From Moritella marina ATCC 15381 (lineage in GTDB: Bacteria > Pseudomonadota > Gammaproteobacteria > Enterobacterales > Moritellaceae): 64,000 nucleotides of DNA. A program made the translations under genes and the position numbers. The stretch covers positions 2,046,001-2,110,000 of the forward strand of contig NZ_CP044399.1 of assembly GCF_008931805.1 (NCBI RefSeq), written 5' to 3'. This document shows positions 47,199 to 57,159 of this stretch, one piece after another (position 1 is the first letter of the stretch; each line of letters begins with the position of its first letter). A model generated the notes under the pieces. It saw only the letters and a program-made list of their open reading frames with translations, ran no database searches and had not been told where the DNA came from.

Positions 47199-47942
47199 TT
47201 GATTGATTCAGCGCTAGCACAAACCATAAACTGGACCACAAGCCTTTCTCCAAAACTCATGGAAGAGCTGGTATCAATCGCACAGGTAAAACACAATCTA
47301 ACCACCAGTGAGTTGGAAGGATCAGATATAGCCCATCAAGGTATCAGTTTTATTCTTAAAGGCACCGTTGCCGTCTGCTTACAAACACCAAATCTAAAAA
47401 CAGTGAATAGTGTCGTGGTCGGTAAAGGTTGTTGGTTTGGTGGATTTGAGGAAAGTGATAATGTATCTGACTATAAACCCTTCTTTATAAGTCAGATCGA
47501 TCCCGTCTCTATTGTCCATTTCAAAAACAGCCAATTAGAACGTATCGCCAGCAATAATGTCGAGATATACAAGTGGTTCCACGGTATGTCATTTGATGTA
47601 AAAGCTAAATGGCTGCAAGCACAAATAATCATGAGTGCGAATACCTTATCCCGTGTTATTTACCTACTACTTGAAGTCGCAAATAATAGACCTAAGCTAC
47701 AAGGCGAAATACCTAAGATCATGATCTCGCAGCAACAGATAAGCCGCATCACCGGTATTGCACGTCAACGCGTTAATGAAGCAATCAAACAGCTCGAAAA
47801 AGATAGCATGGTGGAATTAGGACGCAGCTGTATTTATCTCACCAATATAGCAGCTCTGAGCAGTAAACTTGATAGCGTCGACCTGAGTATTAGCGATCCA
47901 AGAAGTTTCTTTTTTGAATCTCAAATAAAAGGCTGGGTTTAA
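47199..47942 (+). CDS. Crp/Fnr-family transcriptional regulator
   Basis: A 247-residue protein starting at TTG (47199), with AAGGA six bases upstream. The N-terminal half is a cyclic-nucleotide-binding-type domain (SFILKGTVAVCL, KGCWFGGFEESDN) and the C-terminus a Crp-type helix-turn-helix (ISQQQISRITGIARQRVNEAIKQLEKDSMVEL, about residues 170-202). No Cys cluster for iron-sulfur binding is seen at the N-terminus, so it is not a true Fnr. The target is unknown; the BCCT transporter gene 336 bases downstream is a candidate. Confidence 0.82.
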   Translation: MIDSALAQTINWTTSLSPKLMEELVSIAQVKHNLTTSELEGSDIAHQGISFILKGTVAVCLQTPNLKTVNSVVVGKGCWFGGFEESDNVSDYKPFFISQIDPVSIVHFKNSQLERIASNNVEIYKWFHGMSFDVKAKWLQAQIIMSANTLSRVIYLLLEVANNRPKLQGEIPKIMISQQQISRITGIARQRVNEAIKQLEKDSMVELGRSCIYLTNIAALSSKLDSVDLSISDPRSFFFESQIKGWV

Positions 47943-48278
47943 GGTAATCGTTTATATATTGATGTGAGTTATTTTAACAATTTGAATGCTAATAACCCCG
48001 ATAGGATCCTATTTTGTGCCTATCAGGTATTAACCAGTACTGGTCAATAAACGAACAACTGTAAAAATAGGCGATAAAATAACCGTGATCAATATCACGT
48101 TATTACTTGAGAGGTAATTGAAATCATAAGCACTTGATTATAAATAAAATTTAAATAACACTTGAATATAAACATACAACTTTAAAAACTAGATCGTCAA
48201 TCTAACACCCCAGATAACACTGGATAATCACGTAAATATCGGTATTATCTCGCCCCTCACACCCTAAGTGAGAATTTT
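47943..48278. other. Intergenic stretch with hairpin, dyad and CRP-like site
   Basis: No reading frame. CCCGATAGG (ending 48006) pairs with CCTATCAGG (48020-48028) with one mismatch, a weak terminator candidate for the regulator gene. ACCAGTACTGGT (48034-48045) is a perfect palindrome. CGTGATCAATATCACG (48084-48099) matches the CRP layout TGTGA-N6-TCACA with one mismatch per arm and may control the transporter. Confidence 0.5.
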
Positions 48279-49865
48279 ATGCAAATAAATGCATGCCAGA
48301 TTGGCGAAGAAGTACCCGTAAACACGAATACCTCAGAACGTCGCAAAAGCGACAAATTGGTTCCAGCATTAACGATAGGTTTTATTAGCCTGTTCTTATT
48401 AGCTGCGATCATTGACCTCCCTCGTTTCACAACTTTAATTCAAGACTTATTTTCAGCCGCTGCTGGACAATTTGGTTACTTTTGGCAATGGCTAATGGTA
48501 GCAAACTTTGCAGTTGCATTATGCATCGCAGCGACCCGTTACGGTAAAACACGTATGGGCATGAAAACCAAACCCGAAATAGGCACCTTCCGCTGGTTAG
48601 CAATGATCATGTGTACGCTTTTAGCAGGTGGTGGTGTTTTCTGGTCTGCAGCCGAACCGATTTACCATTTCATTACTCCATCAGCAAGCTATCCTGACAT
48701 TACAGGCTCGACTGTTGAAGCAATTGTGCCGGCTTTAAGCCAAAGCTTTTTGCATTGGGGCTTTCTCGCCTGGTCTGTACTGGGCACACTCGCAACGATT
48801 GTGTTGATGTATGCGCATCACCACCATGGTATTAAGCTACGCCCACGTGCGTTACTTTTCCCTATCGTTGGTAACCGTTTAGAAAACCATTGGTTTGGTG
48901 CTGTAATTGACGCTTGTTCAATTATCGCCGTAGCTGCTGGTACTATTGGTCCTATCGGCTTCTTAGCATCACAAATGGGCTACAGCCTTGAAGTGCTAAC
49001 AGGCCTTAAAAACGACATGAACTCTCAGCTGATGATTTTAGCTGTGGTAGTGTTGATTTGCGCTGCATCAGCTGCATCAGGCATGGATAAAGGTTTGCAG
49101 TGGCTTAGCCGCTTAAACGTTATCGGTGCATTTGCATTGCTAATCGCAATCTTAGTCTTGGGTCCAACACAATTCATCTTTGAACAATTTGGTCGTGCCT
49201 TTGCAGTTTACTTGCAAGACATGCCAACCATGAGTATCACTAACGACAATCCAGGTTGGAATGTTTGGTGGACTTGGTTCTTCTGGGGTTGGTTCATTGG
49301 TTTTGCACCTATGATGGCTATTTTCATTGCCCGTATCTCTGAAGGTCGTACGATTCGTGAGTTGGTATTGGCTGTTGCCGTTGGCGCACCAATTGCTACA
49401 AACTTCTGGTTCGCGGCATTAGGTGGCACAGGTATCTTCTTTGAGCTACAAACGCCTGGGATTATTTCTGGTCCATTAGCTGAAGCAGGCTTGCCTGCGG
49501 TATTGCTAGCAACATTACAGCAACTACCATTAAGCTTTATCTTGTTACCTGCATTCTTGGTACTAACAACCACGTTTGTCGTGACAACGGGTGACTCTAT
49601 GGCATATTCAATTGCTATGGTGGTATCAGGTGATAATGAACCAGATCGTAAACATCGCGTATTCTGGGCTGTGATCATGGGCTGTGTTGCGGCGGTATTA
49701 TTGCTTGCAGGTGACGGTGGTTTGAATGCATTGCAATCATTCATTGTCATCACAGCTGTGCCAGTATCATTCCTGATTGCGATTACTCTGGTAACAGGGC
49801 CTATGGCTGCAATCAAAATGACGCATGCACAAGAAGCACTTGCTGCTGAAAAAGCACTAGCGTAA
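48279..49865 (+). CDS. BCCT-family transporter
   Basis: A 528-residue protein with about 12 membrane helices. Family signatures are AGGGVFWSAAEPIYHF (the Gly-rich helix) and WWTWFFWGWFIGFAPMMAIF followed by IARISEGRTIRE. The Trp-rich segment forms the substrate aromatic box in BetP/CaiT. BCCT proteins move betaine, choline, carnitine or related quaternary compounds, often driven by sodium. The long cytosolic C-terminal osmosensor of BetP/BetT is absent. The substrate cannot be fixed from sequence. Confidence 0.9.
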   Translation: MQINACQIGEEVPVNTNTSERRKSDKLVPALTIGFISLFLLAAIIDLPRFTTLIQDLFSAAAGQFGYFWQWLMVANFAVALCIAATRYGKTRMGMKTKPEIGTFRWLAMIMCTLLAGGGVFWSAAEPIYHFITPSASYPDITGSTVEAIVPALSQSFLHWGFLAWSVLGTLATIVLMYAHHHHGIKLRPRALLFPIVGNRLENHWFGAVIDACSIIAVAAGTIGPIGFLASQMGYSLEVLTGLKNDMNSQLMILAVVVLICAASAASGMDKGLQWLSRLNVIGAFALLIAILVLGPTQFIFEQFGRAFAVYLQDMPTMSITNDNPGWNVWWTWFFWGWFIGFAPMMAIFIARISEGRTIRELVLAVAVGAPIATNFWFAALGGTGIFFELQTPGIISGPLAEAGLPAVLLATLQQLPLSFILLPAFLVLTTTFVVTTGDSMAYSIAMVVSGDNEPDRKHRVFWAVIMGCVAAVLLLAGDGGLNALQSFIVITAVPVSFLIAITLVTGPMAAIKMTHAQEALAAEKALA

Positions 49866-49884
49866 TAGGCTATTGCTCGAAAAC

Positions 49885-49939
49885 AGCTCAGCCTGACTTT
49901 ATAAGCACATTTGCTAATATTGTCAGGCTGAGCTTTTTT
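49885..49939 (+). terminator. Strong intrinsic terminator after the BCCT gene
   Basis: AGCTCAGCCTGAC (49885-49897) pairs perfectly with GTCAGGCTGAGCT (49922-49934), followed by a T tract. Confidence 0.9.
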
Positions 49940-49988
49940 ATAGCCTAAAATTCTTTTATTCTTTTATTCTGTCTATTTTTTTAAGCTT

Positions 49989-50636
49989 TTATCTTACCGA
50001 AATTCCTGTCTTATCAGTGTTAACTCGCATTTTTATCAATGCTATCGTCACGTCTGCATCTTTATAATCTACAGGTATTTCAACTGACTTATCGTCTTTG
50101 ACTAAAAACAGCGAAGGAAAACTGTTGCCACCGATTGAACGCGCAAACCTAATTTCGGTTAATAACGCTTGATGGGTTTTAAGTGCCAAGAAATCTGTTT
50201 CAAATTTAACGATATCTAAACCAATATCTTTTGCTAATGCCATTAATACAACATGAACACTGGGATTTTTAGCCTGCGTATAATAAGCGACTTGAATAGC
50301 ATCTAACATGGTTTCACCTGCACCTTGCTCACGAGCAGCAAGTATGGCGCGACAAGCTGGGTAAGTCGCGCGTCGTGGCGTATTTTCAGTCCAAAATTCA
50401 TAGTTAAATTGCGTGCCAAGGAAGTTTTCAATTTTCTTCCAGTAAGAGGCTATTTGTGCCTGCATCATTTCCGGCATTGGTTCATCTGTATCGGGTGCTA
50501 ATCCACCCAGCACATAGACAACCTCAACATCATCAGTCAGGGCTTGCTTAACTTTCTGCCATACAGGCTTGTAGCCCCAACACCAAGAGCACATAGGATC
50601 ATAGACATAATATAATTTAGGTTTTACTGACGACAT
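49989..50636 (-). CDS. DsbA-family thioredoxin-fold protein
   Basis: A 215-residue protein with DPMCSWCWGYKP near the N-terminus (residues 14-25), a CxxC redox motif of the DsbA/FrnE-like group. The helical insert and the cis-Pro loop (GGNSFPSLFLV, about residues 167-177) follow. There is no signal peptide, so it is cytosolic. Similar proteins act as disulfide oxidoreductases or in stress response; the substrate is unknown. A DUF1971 gene lies 12 bases upstream on the same strand. Confidence 0.85.
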   Translation of the reverse strand: MSSVKPKLYYVYDPMCSWCWGYKPVWQKVKQALTDDVEVVYVLGGLAPDTDEPMPEMMQAQIASYWKKIENFLGTQFNYEFWTENTPRRATYPACRAILAAREQGAGETMLDAIQVAYYTQAKNPSVHVVLMALAKDIGLDIVKFETDFLALKTHQALLTEIRFARSIGGNSFPSLFLVKDDKSVEIPVDYKDADVTIALIKMRVNTDKTGISVR

Positions 50637-50648
50637 TAAATGGATCCT

Positions 50649-50993
50649 TTAATCGTTACGTTCAGAGTGATTTTCAGCAACAATATCAGAATCTTGCTGT
50701 GCGTAGAAATCAACACGAAAGCTGGTATCGTCAGTCATAAATTCAACTTTGTGCCAATACTCAGGCGGAGACACTGCAAGTTCGCCTTGCTTGATAATAA
50801 TTTCTTGCTCAATAGCACCACGTCTTTCGGCAAAACCATAAAACTTAAGCTCACCGCTAAGCACATTGATCTGACCGTAAACACCCGCACGGGTATTATG
50901 TAAATGCAGGAACATCTTCGGAATATTATCAGAGGTAAAAACAGGGGTTGATTTATAATTTACAAAATCTGTTGGGATCACAGGCATAAACAC
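50649..50993 (-). CDS. DUF1971 (TehB N-terminal-like) cupin protein
   Basis: A 114-residue small beta-barrel protein with MPVIPTDFVNYKSTPVFTSDNIPKMFLHLHN-like start, then GVYGQINVLSGELKFYGF and the SPPEYWHKVEF turn, the DUF1971 pattern seen alone or at the N-terminus of some TehB proteins. It lies 12 bases before the DsbA-like gene and is probably co-transcribed. Function is not established; a stress or tellurite-linked role is only by family association. Confidence 0.78.
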   Translation of the reverse strand: MFMPVIPTDFVNYKSTPVFTSDNIPKMFLHLHNTRAGVYGQINVLSGELKFYGFAERRGAIEQEIIIKQGELAVSPPEYWHKVEFMTDDTSFRVDFYAQQDSDIVAENHSERND

Positions 50994-51163
50994 CTCACTT
51001 TTATAGAAATATGTAATTGCGCGTTGATAGCTAATTATTTATAACTGACTATTTATAGCTAATGAATATAAAATATACGCCCATTCTCCATGAGCGCAAG
51101 TAAGGTGTGGCAACACTTAGATATGACAGGTGTTAAATTCACACCGCTCACAGGCTACTGCTA

Positions 51164-52597
<1,434 letters not shown>

Positions 52598-52724
52598 CTA
52601 GAGTAAACGATCAAAAACAATAACTACTTGAAGAAGCTCACATTTTTAATATTGAATCAGGTCCACATTGATTTTATTTATGTTTTTAGTTGGATATTAT
52701 AAAGAGAGGGGTATATAAATAAAA

Positions 52725-52761
52725 ATTACCAAATATACTTATAATCAGTATATTTGGTAAT
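52725..52761 (-). terminator. 15-bp perfect stem after paiB-like gene
   Basis: ATTACCAAATATACT (52725-52739) pairs exactly with AGTATATTTGGTAAT (52747-52761) across seven bases. On the minus strand it ends in a run of T, so it fits a terminator for the PaiB-GNAT operon upstream of the phospho-glucosidase gene. Confidence 0.8.
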
Positions 52762-52854
52762 GTATAACGCAATCACCACATAGCTAAGACATACACTTGG
52801 CTCAAGTTGTAGCCCTTGTCTCTACGATGGCAATAGGCTTGCAGCGACCTGTCG

Positions 52855-53493
52855 TTAAACACTACGCATTTGTTGGGCTAACAGCTTCTTACCCTGTAAT
52901 GACAACTGCTCTGCAATGTGCGATCTCATGTTAGCCGATTTATTTTGGCTTAATTTAAATCGGCCTTCTAACCCAACTATCGACACTGAGAATACAGTGA
53001 TCGCCTTGAGCATATGATTAATAGCGGTACTGGACGCAGAATCTAATGTCCAAGGCTGTGCTTGATATTGTTCGAAGTGCGCACTGGTTAACGCCATTTG
53101 TTGATACTTATCGGCCGGTGCAGTGATTGCAGTAGCGCATCCAGTCACATGAACCTTAATGTAATTCCAGCTCGGCACCATCTGCCCTTCACGCTCATCG
53201 ATTGGCACGAAGTTAGGAGAGACATAACCACTCTCACCATGAAAAATTAAGCTAATATCAACGCCGTCGTTAGATGTCGATGCCGCGTTTAGCTTTGCTG
53301 CCAGTGGATGGTCGTTACTGACATGTGCCACGATGACGTCATTGTTGACCGCAAAATGACAAGGTATATGACTGATATGTGGCATCTGCTCTGTATCTAT
53401 AAATACTAAGGTGGCTAATGGGTCTTGCGAGATGACACAAAATAACAGGTCAAGGTCTTGGTCACGAGACTGAAAATGTTTAGCTGGATACAT
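52855..53493 (-). CDS. PaiB-family FMN-binding negative regulator
   Basis: A 212-residue protein of the PaiB family, starting MYPAKHFQSRD and containing the split-barrel FMN-binding-like strands (LATLVFIDTEQMPHISHIPC and VSNDHPLAAKL) and VPSWNYIKVHVTG. B. subtilis PaiB is encoded with the acetyltransferase PaiA; here a GNAT gene also lies directly upstream (30-base gap). Exact function is uncertain. The operon is divergent from a PLP-dependent MocR regulator, which hints at vitamin B6 or amine metabolism. Confidence 0.85.
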   Translation of the reverse strand: MYPAKHFQSRDQDLDLLFCVISQDPLATLVFIDTEQMPHISHIPCHFAVNNDVIVAHVSNDHPLAAKLNAASTSNDGVDISLIFHGESGYVSPNFVPIDEREGQMVPSWNYIKVHVTGCATAITAPADKYQQMALTSAHFEQYQAQPWTLDSASSTAINHMLKAITVFSVSIVGLEGRFKLSQNKSANMRSHIAEQLSLQGKKLLAQQMRSV

Positions 53494-53523
53494 AATAAAA
53501 TTCCTTTTGATTAATGTCGGTCG

Positions 53524-54102
53524 TTAATAGCGCGTTAATAAATTGGCTTTAACTTGCGGCCATTCATCATCAATAATGCTAAACAACGCGGTGTTTCGAT
53601 AACTGCCATTTTCTGCGCGACGGTTTTTTCTTAAAATACCTTCAAACTGACCACCGATACGCGCAATAGCATGCCGTGATTGCAGGTTGTTTTCGTGGGT
53701 AGCAATCTCAACACGTGTAAAACCTAACGTTTCGAACACATATTCAAGCAGCAAGTATTTAGCATGGGTATTAACATGACTACGTTGCCAGGCTGGTGAA
53801 ATAAATGTGTGCCCAATTTCAACACAACGATCTTGTTGGTTGAGCCGAAATAATCGCGTCGAGCCAACGACTTGATTGTTTTGTTTGTCGATAATGATAA
53901 ACGCAACTTGCTTGCCAGTAGCCATCTCATTGATCGCCTCTTGTATCCAAGCCCGCGCAGTTTCTGCATTTTCGCAACGATTAATTGGCATATGCTGCCA
54001 GACTTCAGCAAAGTTTCCGGCGCTGCAAAACGCGGGTAAATGCGCTATGGTCATCGGTTCGAGTTTAATCAATTCACTGGTAAGGGTAATGGCTTTAAGC
54101 AT
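53524..54102 (-). CDS. RimJ/RimL-type GNAT acetyltransferase
   Basis: A 192-residue protein with the RimL-like layout: KLEPMTIAHLPAFC, then QVVGSTRLFRLN and the acetyl-CoA loop EIGHTFISPAWQRSHVNTHAKYLLLEYVFE, and ending with HENNLQSRHAIARIGGQFEG. It likely acetylates an amine substrate or protein N-terminus. It is first in an operon with the PaiB-like gene and divergent from the MocR regulator gene. Confidence 0.85.
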   Translation of the reverse strand: MLKAITLTSELIKLEPMTIAHLPAFCSAGNFAEVWQHMPINRCENAETARAWIQEAINEMATGKQVAFIIIDKQNNQVVGSTRLFRLNQQDRCVEIGHTFISPAWQRSHVNTHAKYLLLEYVFETLGFTRVEIATHENNLQSRHAIARIGGQFEGILRKNRRAENGSYRNTALFSIIDDEWPQVKANLLTRY

Positions 54103-54174
54103 AAGTTAATGTCCTTATTCTGAGTTACTGACGTTATTATTTGAATCTAAGCATTGCTCAATTATGCCGTCATT

Positions 54175-54217
54175 TGGTATAACTACTACAACCAGAATAA
54201 AGATAAATGGTATACCA
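54175..54217. promoter_or_regulatory. Direct repeats in the MocR/GNAT divergent promoter
   Basis: TGGTATAA (54175-54182) and TGGTATACCA (54208-54217, itself a palindrome) start 33 bases apart, about three helical turns. MocR regulators bind repeated sites of this kind. The repeats overlap the longest possible mocR reading frame, favouring a start downstream. Confidence 0.5.
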
Positions 54218-54219
54218 GT

Positions 54220-55761
54220 TTGAAAGCACTTAATCTGATACTGACCACCAGTGAACACAGTAAATCGCGGGCAAAATACTTATTAATTGCCGATGCTTTA
54301 AGGCAAGCGATTAAACAGGGACAAGTCGCGCCAAGCGAAGCACTACCCTCGGCACGCCAACTAGCCGCACAGTTAAATGTTAACCGCCATACAATCATGG
54401 CGGCAGTCGCAGAACTTGTTGCTCAAGGCTGGGTTGAGGCCAAAGAACGTTCCGGTTATCGCGTTGTTAAACAGTTACCGATCCAAACTAGCCAGTCGTT
54501 AATAAGCACTGCGTCAAACACCATTAACAGCACCTCACAAAACAGCACCTCAAAAAACAACAGCGCACTGAAGAATGACGCCGTCATTACACCGTCCTTT
54601 AACTGGCAGTTTCGCTATAAAAATACAGCAACAATCAGCGATACTAAAAGCCCCAGTGCCTACCAATATAACTTTGCAGGGGGTCAGCCTGATAACCGCC
54701 TGTTTCCATTTTCTGAATTTAAACACTGTTTTTCACAGCTCTGCCAAAGACCAAAATTTGATAAATTAGGTTACGGCGCAAGTGCTGGTGAAGCTGAATT
54801 AACAGAACAGATTGCCACCTACTTACGCCGTGTTAGGTCTATTACAGACAAAGAAATAATGATTTGTAATGGCTCGCAAGAAGGTTTGTATATGGTCTCT
54901 AAACTGTTGCTGCAAGCCGGTGATAAAGTTGCGGTGGAACAATTCGGTTATCCACCAGCTTGGGCTGCATTTAAAAGTTCAGGGGCTGAACTCGTTATTA
55001 TCGAACAAGATGATAAAGGCATAATCCCCGCGCAGTTAGCGACTCAGCTTATCAAGGGTGACATTAAACTTATCTATCTAACGCCCTTACACCAATACCC
55101 GACAACAGTGACTTTAGCCGTCAGTCGCCGTTTGCAAATATATCAATTGGCCGCGCAGTATGGTGTGGCGATTATCGAAGATGATTATGACCATGAATTT
55201 CATTACGACTCACAACCGCTAGCACCAATGGCTGCCGATGATCCTCTAGGCTTAGTGATCTACATTTCGACCTTCTCAAAACTAATGTTCGGGGGTGTTC
55301 GAGTTGGCTATGTGGTGGCCAATAATGAATTGATAACCCAGCTCAGTGCTTACAAAGCCTTGATGAACCATAAGAATAATGTGTTGATCCAACAAGCGGT
55401 GGCAAAATGGATGCAACAAGGTGGGTTTGAAAGTCATTTAAGACGAATGACTCGCTGTTACCATAAACGCCGCGACTTCTTAGTCAGCCTATTGCGGGAT
55501 TATCAACGACAAGGCCTACCAATCAACTTTAATTGCCCTGCTGGCGGGATGGCACTGTGGGTTGATATGGGCGTATCTATTGTCGGACTCAAGCAAAAAT
55601 TACAAACCAAAAATGTATATTTACAGACCGAGATTGAATTTAATTTATTAACAGAGCAAGACGACTCACAATATCGTTTTATTCGAATCGGTTTTGCATC
55701 CATGGATGAAAACGAAGTCACGCAAGGCATGAAAATTATCACCCAGACATTGTACGGTTAG
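54220..55761 (+). CDS. MocR-family (GntR/aminotransferase) transcriptional regulator
   Basis: About 513 residues if it starts at TTG 54220; a longer frame begins at TTG 54154 but would run through likely operator repeats. The exact start is unsure. A GntR winged helix (ALPSARQLAAQLNVNRHTIMAAVAELVAQGWVEAKERSGYRVV) is followed by a Ser/Asn-rich linker and a class I aminotransferase fold (about residues 150-513). The PLP-lysine region is STFSKLMFGGVRVGYVV, with NGSQEGLYM and EDDYDHEF upstream. It faces the GNAT-PaiB operon and probably regulates it. Confidence 0.88.
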   Translation: MKALNLILTTSEHSKSRAKYLLIADALRQAIKQGQVAPSEALPSARQLAAQLNVNRHTIMAAVAELVAQGWVEAKERSGYRVVKQLPIQTSQSLISTASNTINSTSQNSTSKNNSALKNDAVITPSFNWQFRYKNTATISDTKSPSAYQYNFAGGQPDNRLFPFSEFKHCFSQLCQRPKFDKLGYGASAGEAELTEQIATYLRRVRSITDKEIMICNGSQEGLYMVSKLLLQAGDKVAVEQFGYPPAWAAFKSSGAELVIIEQDDKGIIPAQLATQLIKGDIKLIYLTPLHQYPTTVTLAVSRRLQIYQLAAQYGVAIIEDDYDHEFHYDSQPLAPMAADDPLGLVIYISTFSKLMFGGVRVGYVVANNELITQLSAYKALMNHKNNVLIQQAVAKWMQQGGFESHLRRMTRCYHKRRDFLVSLLRDYQRQGLPINFNCPAGGMALWVDMGVSIVGLKQKLQTKNVYLQTEIEFNLLTEQDDSQYRFIRIGFASMDENEVTQGMKIITQTLYG

Positions 55762-55905
55762 GTTGTATATAAACTTGCCAGTAAGGGAAAGGCACAGGCT
55801 TTCTATGATTCAGAAGAAAGTAGAGAGTTATCTAAGTTGAGAAATAATGTCACAGAAGGCTTCGTTGTCATTGTTCCCGAGTATAACGACCAGATAGAAC
55901 AATAA
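55762..55905 (+). pseudogene. Short open remnant in frame after the mocR stop
   Basis: Directly after the TAG of the regulator gene, the same frame stays open for 47 codons to TAA at 55903-55905. It reads like protein (LASKGKAQAFYDSEESREL, then EGFVVIVPEYNDQ). There is no start codon. It may be the 3' remnant of a deleted gene. Stop-codon read-through is a less likely explanation. Confidence 0.35.
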
Positions 55906-56004
55906 CCTCTTCAAACCCAGTTAGAATTAACCGCATCAATAATCTAGATAAAGCGTATAATATAAGATCACTCAAAAACAATATGCTTAAGGTAGGCTAA
56001 AAAC

Positions 56005-56811
56005 ATGCTGCAAAAAGAACTCAGACAAGCAAAAGCAATTGAGAATGTGTATAACTCGGCATATTGGCATTTAGCGCAAAAAGATTACACGCTTGCAGAA
56101 GTACGCGCCAAGCTTGAGCGAAAAACAGAAAATCAAGACTGGGTAGAAACGGTACTAGCCGATCTCATAGAGAAAGGTTACATCAAAAGCGATTTTGACT
56201 TTGCAATGGGTTTTGCTGAGTCTGCGTTTCATAATGAGCAAGGTAAATCAGCGATCACTCGTAAGTTACGTGCTCGCGGTGTAGGTCAAAAAGAAATAGC
56301 AGAAGCTATCGAACAGGTTATGTATGATGAAGAGATCGATCAATTCGCCCTCGCCGAGTCACGCTTAAGCAATACATTTCAAAATTTCCACAACACCACC
56401 AAAGAAAAAGTCTATTCTCAGTTCACCACCAAAGGCTTTTCACGCGCCGAAATTGACCATGCTCTGTCGATGCACCCTGAAAAAGACACATTAAGAAGCA
56501 AGCTCGAAGTTAAAGCAGAAAAAGCAGACCTAAGCAAAGAAATCATGAAGCTATACCGTAAAGGTAAAGGAAAACGAGTCATACTGAATGAATTACGTAA
56601 AAAGCTCATTGATGTTGAAGAGTTTGATAACCTAATTGACCAGCTTGAAGAGGTAGGCGATATCGATTTTTATCAAACTTGTATCGATGTCTTAGCCAAA
56701 AAACGCCTTGATATTAAGAACGGTGCAGGAAAATCGAAAGCCTACGCTTATCTATCTGGTAAAGGTTTTGATTCAGACCAAATCAAAGAAGCACTGAACC
56801 CAGCTGATTAA
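56005..56811 (+). CDS. Long RecX-family protein
   Basis: A 268-residue protein; RecX is usually about 150-170. Residues of about 16-105 match the RecX three-helix repeats (AYWHLAQKDYTLAEVRAKLERKTENQDWVETVLADLIEKGYI and KSAITRKLRARGVGQKEIAEAI). Similar helical repeats recur at about 125-150 and 175-265 (GKGKRVILNELRKKLIDVEEFDNLIDQL and AYAYLSGKGFDSDQIKEAL), so the family module looks extended or duplicated. RecX inhibits RecA filaments. recA is not adjacent, so this may be a RecX-like paralogue with a different partner. Confidence 0.72.
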   Translation: MLQKELRQAKAIENVYNSAYWHLAQKDYTLAEVRAKLERKTENQDWVETVLADLIEKGYIKSDFDFAMGFAESAFHNEQGKSAITRKLRARGVGQKEIAEAIEQVMYDEEIDQFALAESRLSNTFQNFHNTTKEKVYSQFTTKGFSRAEIDHALSMHPEKDTLRSKLEVKAEKADLSKEIMKLYRKGKGKRVILNELRKKLIDVEEFDNLIDQLEEVGDIDFYQTCIDVLAKKRLDIKNGAGKSKAYAYLSGKGFDSDQIKEALNPAD

Positions 56812-56913
56812 TATAACAGCAACACTAATAATAACGTTAACGGCACCAAGACGCTTTGTTATACAATTTCAGCACTGAAAATGCAGCACGCAAATAACAT
56901 TAAGGAATACACA

Positions 56914-57078
56914 ATGACAAACCAACACGCACACGGCGAAGAAGGTCACGTACACGGTCCAGGTTGTAGCCACCACCATGCTCAAGCACCTATCGTACGC
57001 GAAGGCGCTAAAGTAGGTCGTAACGATCCTTGCTCATGCAACAGTGGCAAGAAATTTAAGAAATGTTGTGGTAAATAA
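56914..57078 (+). CDS. SEC-C metal-binding motif protein
   Basis: A 54-residue protein starting at the ATG at 56914, with AAGGA upstream. The first half is His-rich ([18 protein letters not shown]), and the second half is a SEC-C motif ([21 protein letters not shown]) like the zinc-binding tail of SecA. It probably binds zinc or a related metal. An intrinsic terminator follows 24 bases after the stop. Confidence 0.88.
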   Translation: MTNQHAHGEEGHVHGPGCSHHHAQAPIVREGAKVGRNDPCSCNSGKKFKKCCGK

Positions 57079-57102
57079 GCTTAGGCTTGATTAACACATA
57101 CT

Positions 57103-57128
57103 AAAAAGCCTCCGTCTGGAGGCTTTTT
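57103..57128 (+). terminator. Intrinsic terminator after the SEC-C gene
   Basis: AAAAAGCCTCC pairs with GGAGGCTTTTT over a four-base loop. The flanking A and T runs allow it to work in both directions, also ending the convergent DHH gene. Confidence 0.92.
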
Positions 57129-57159
57129 GCTAATTATATATGACTTAGGCTACTTCAGA

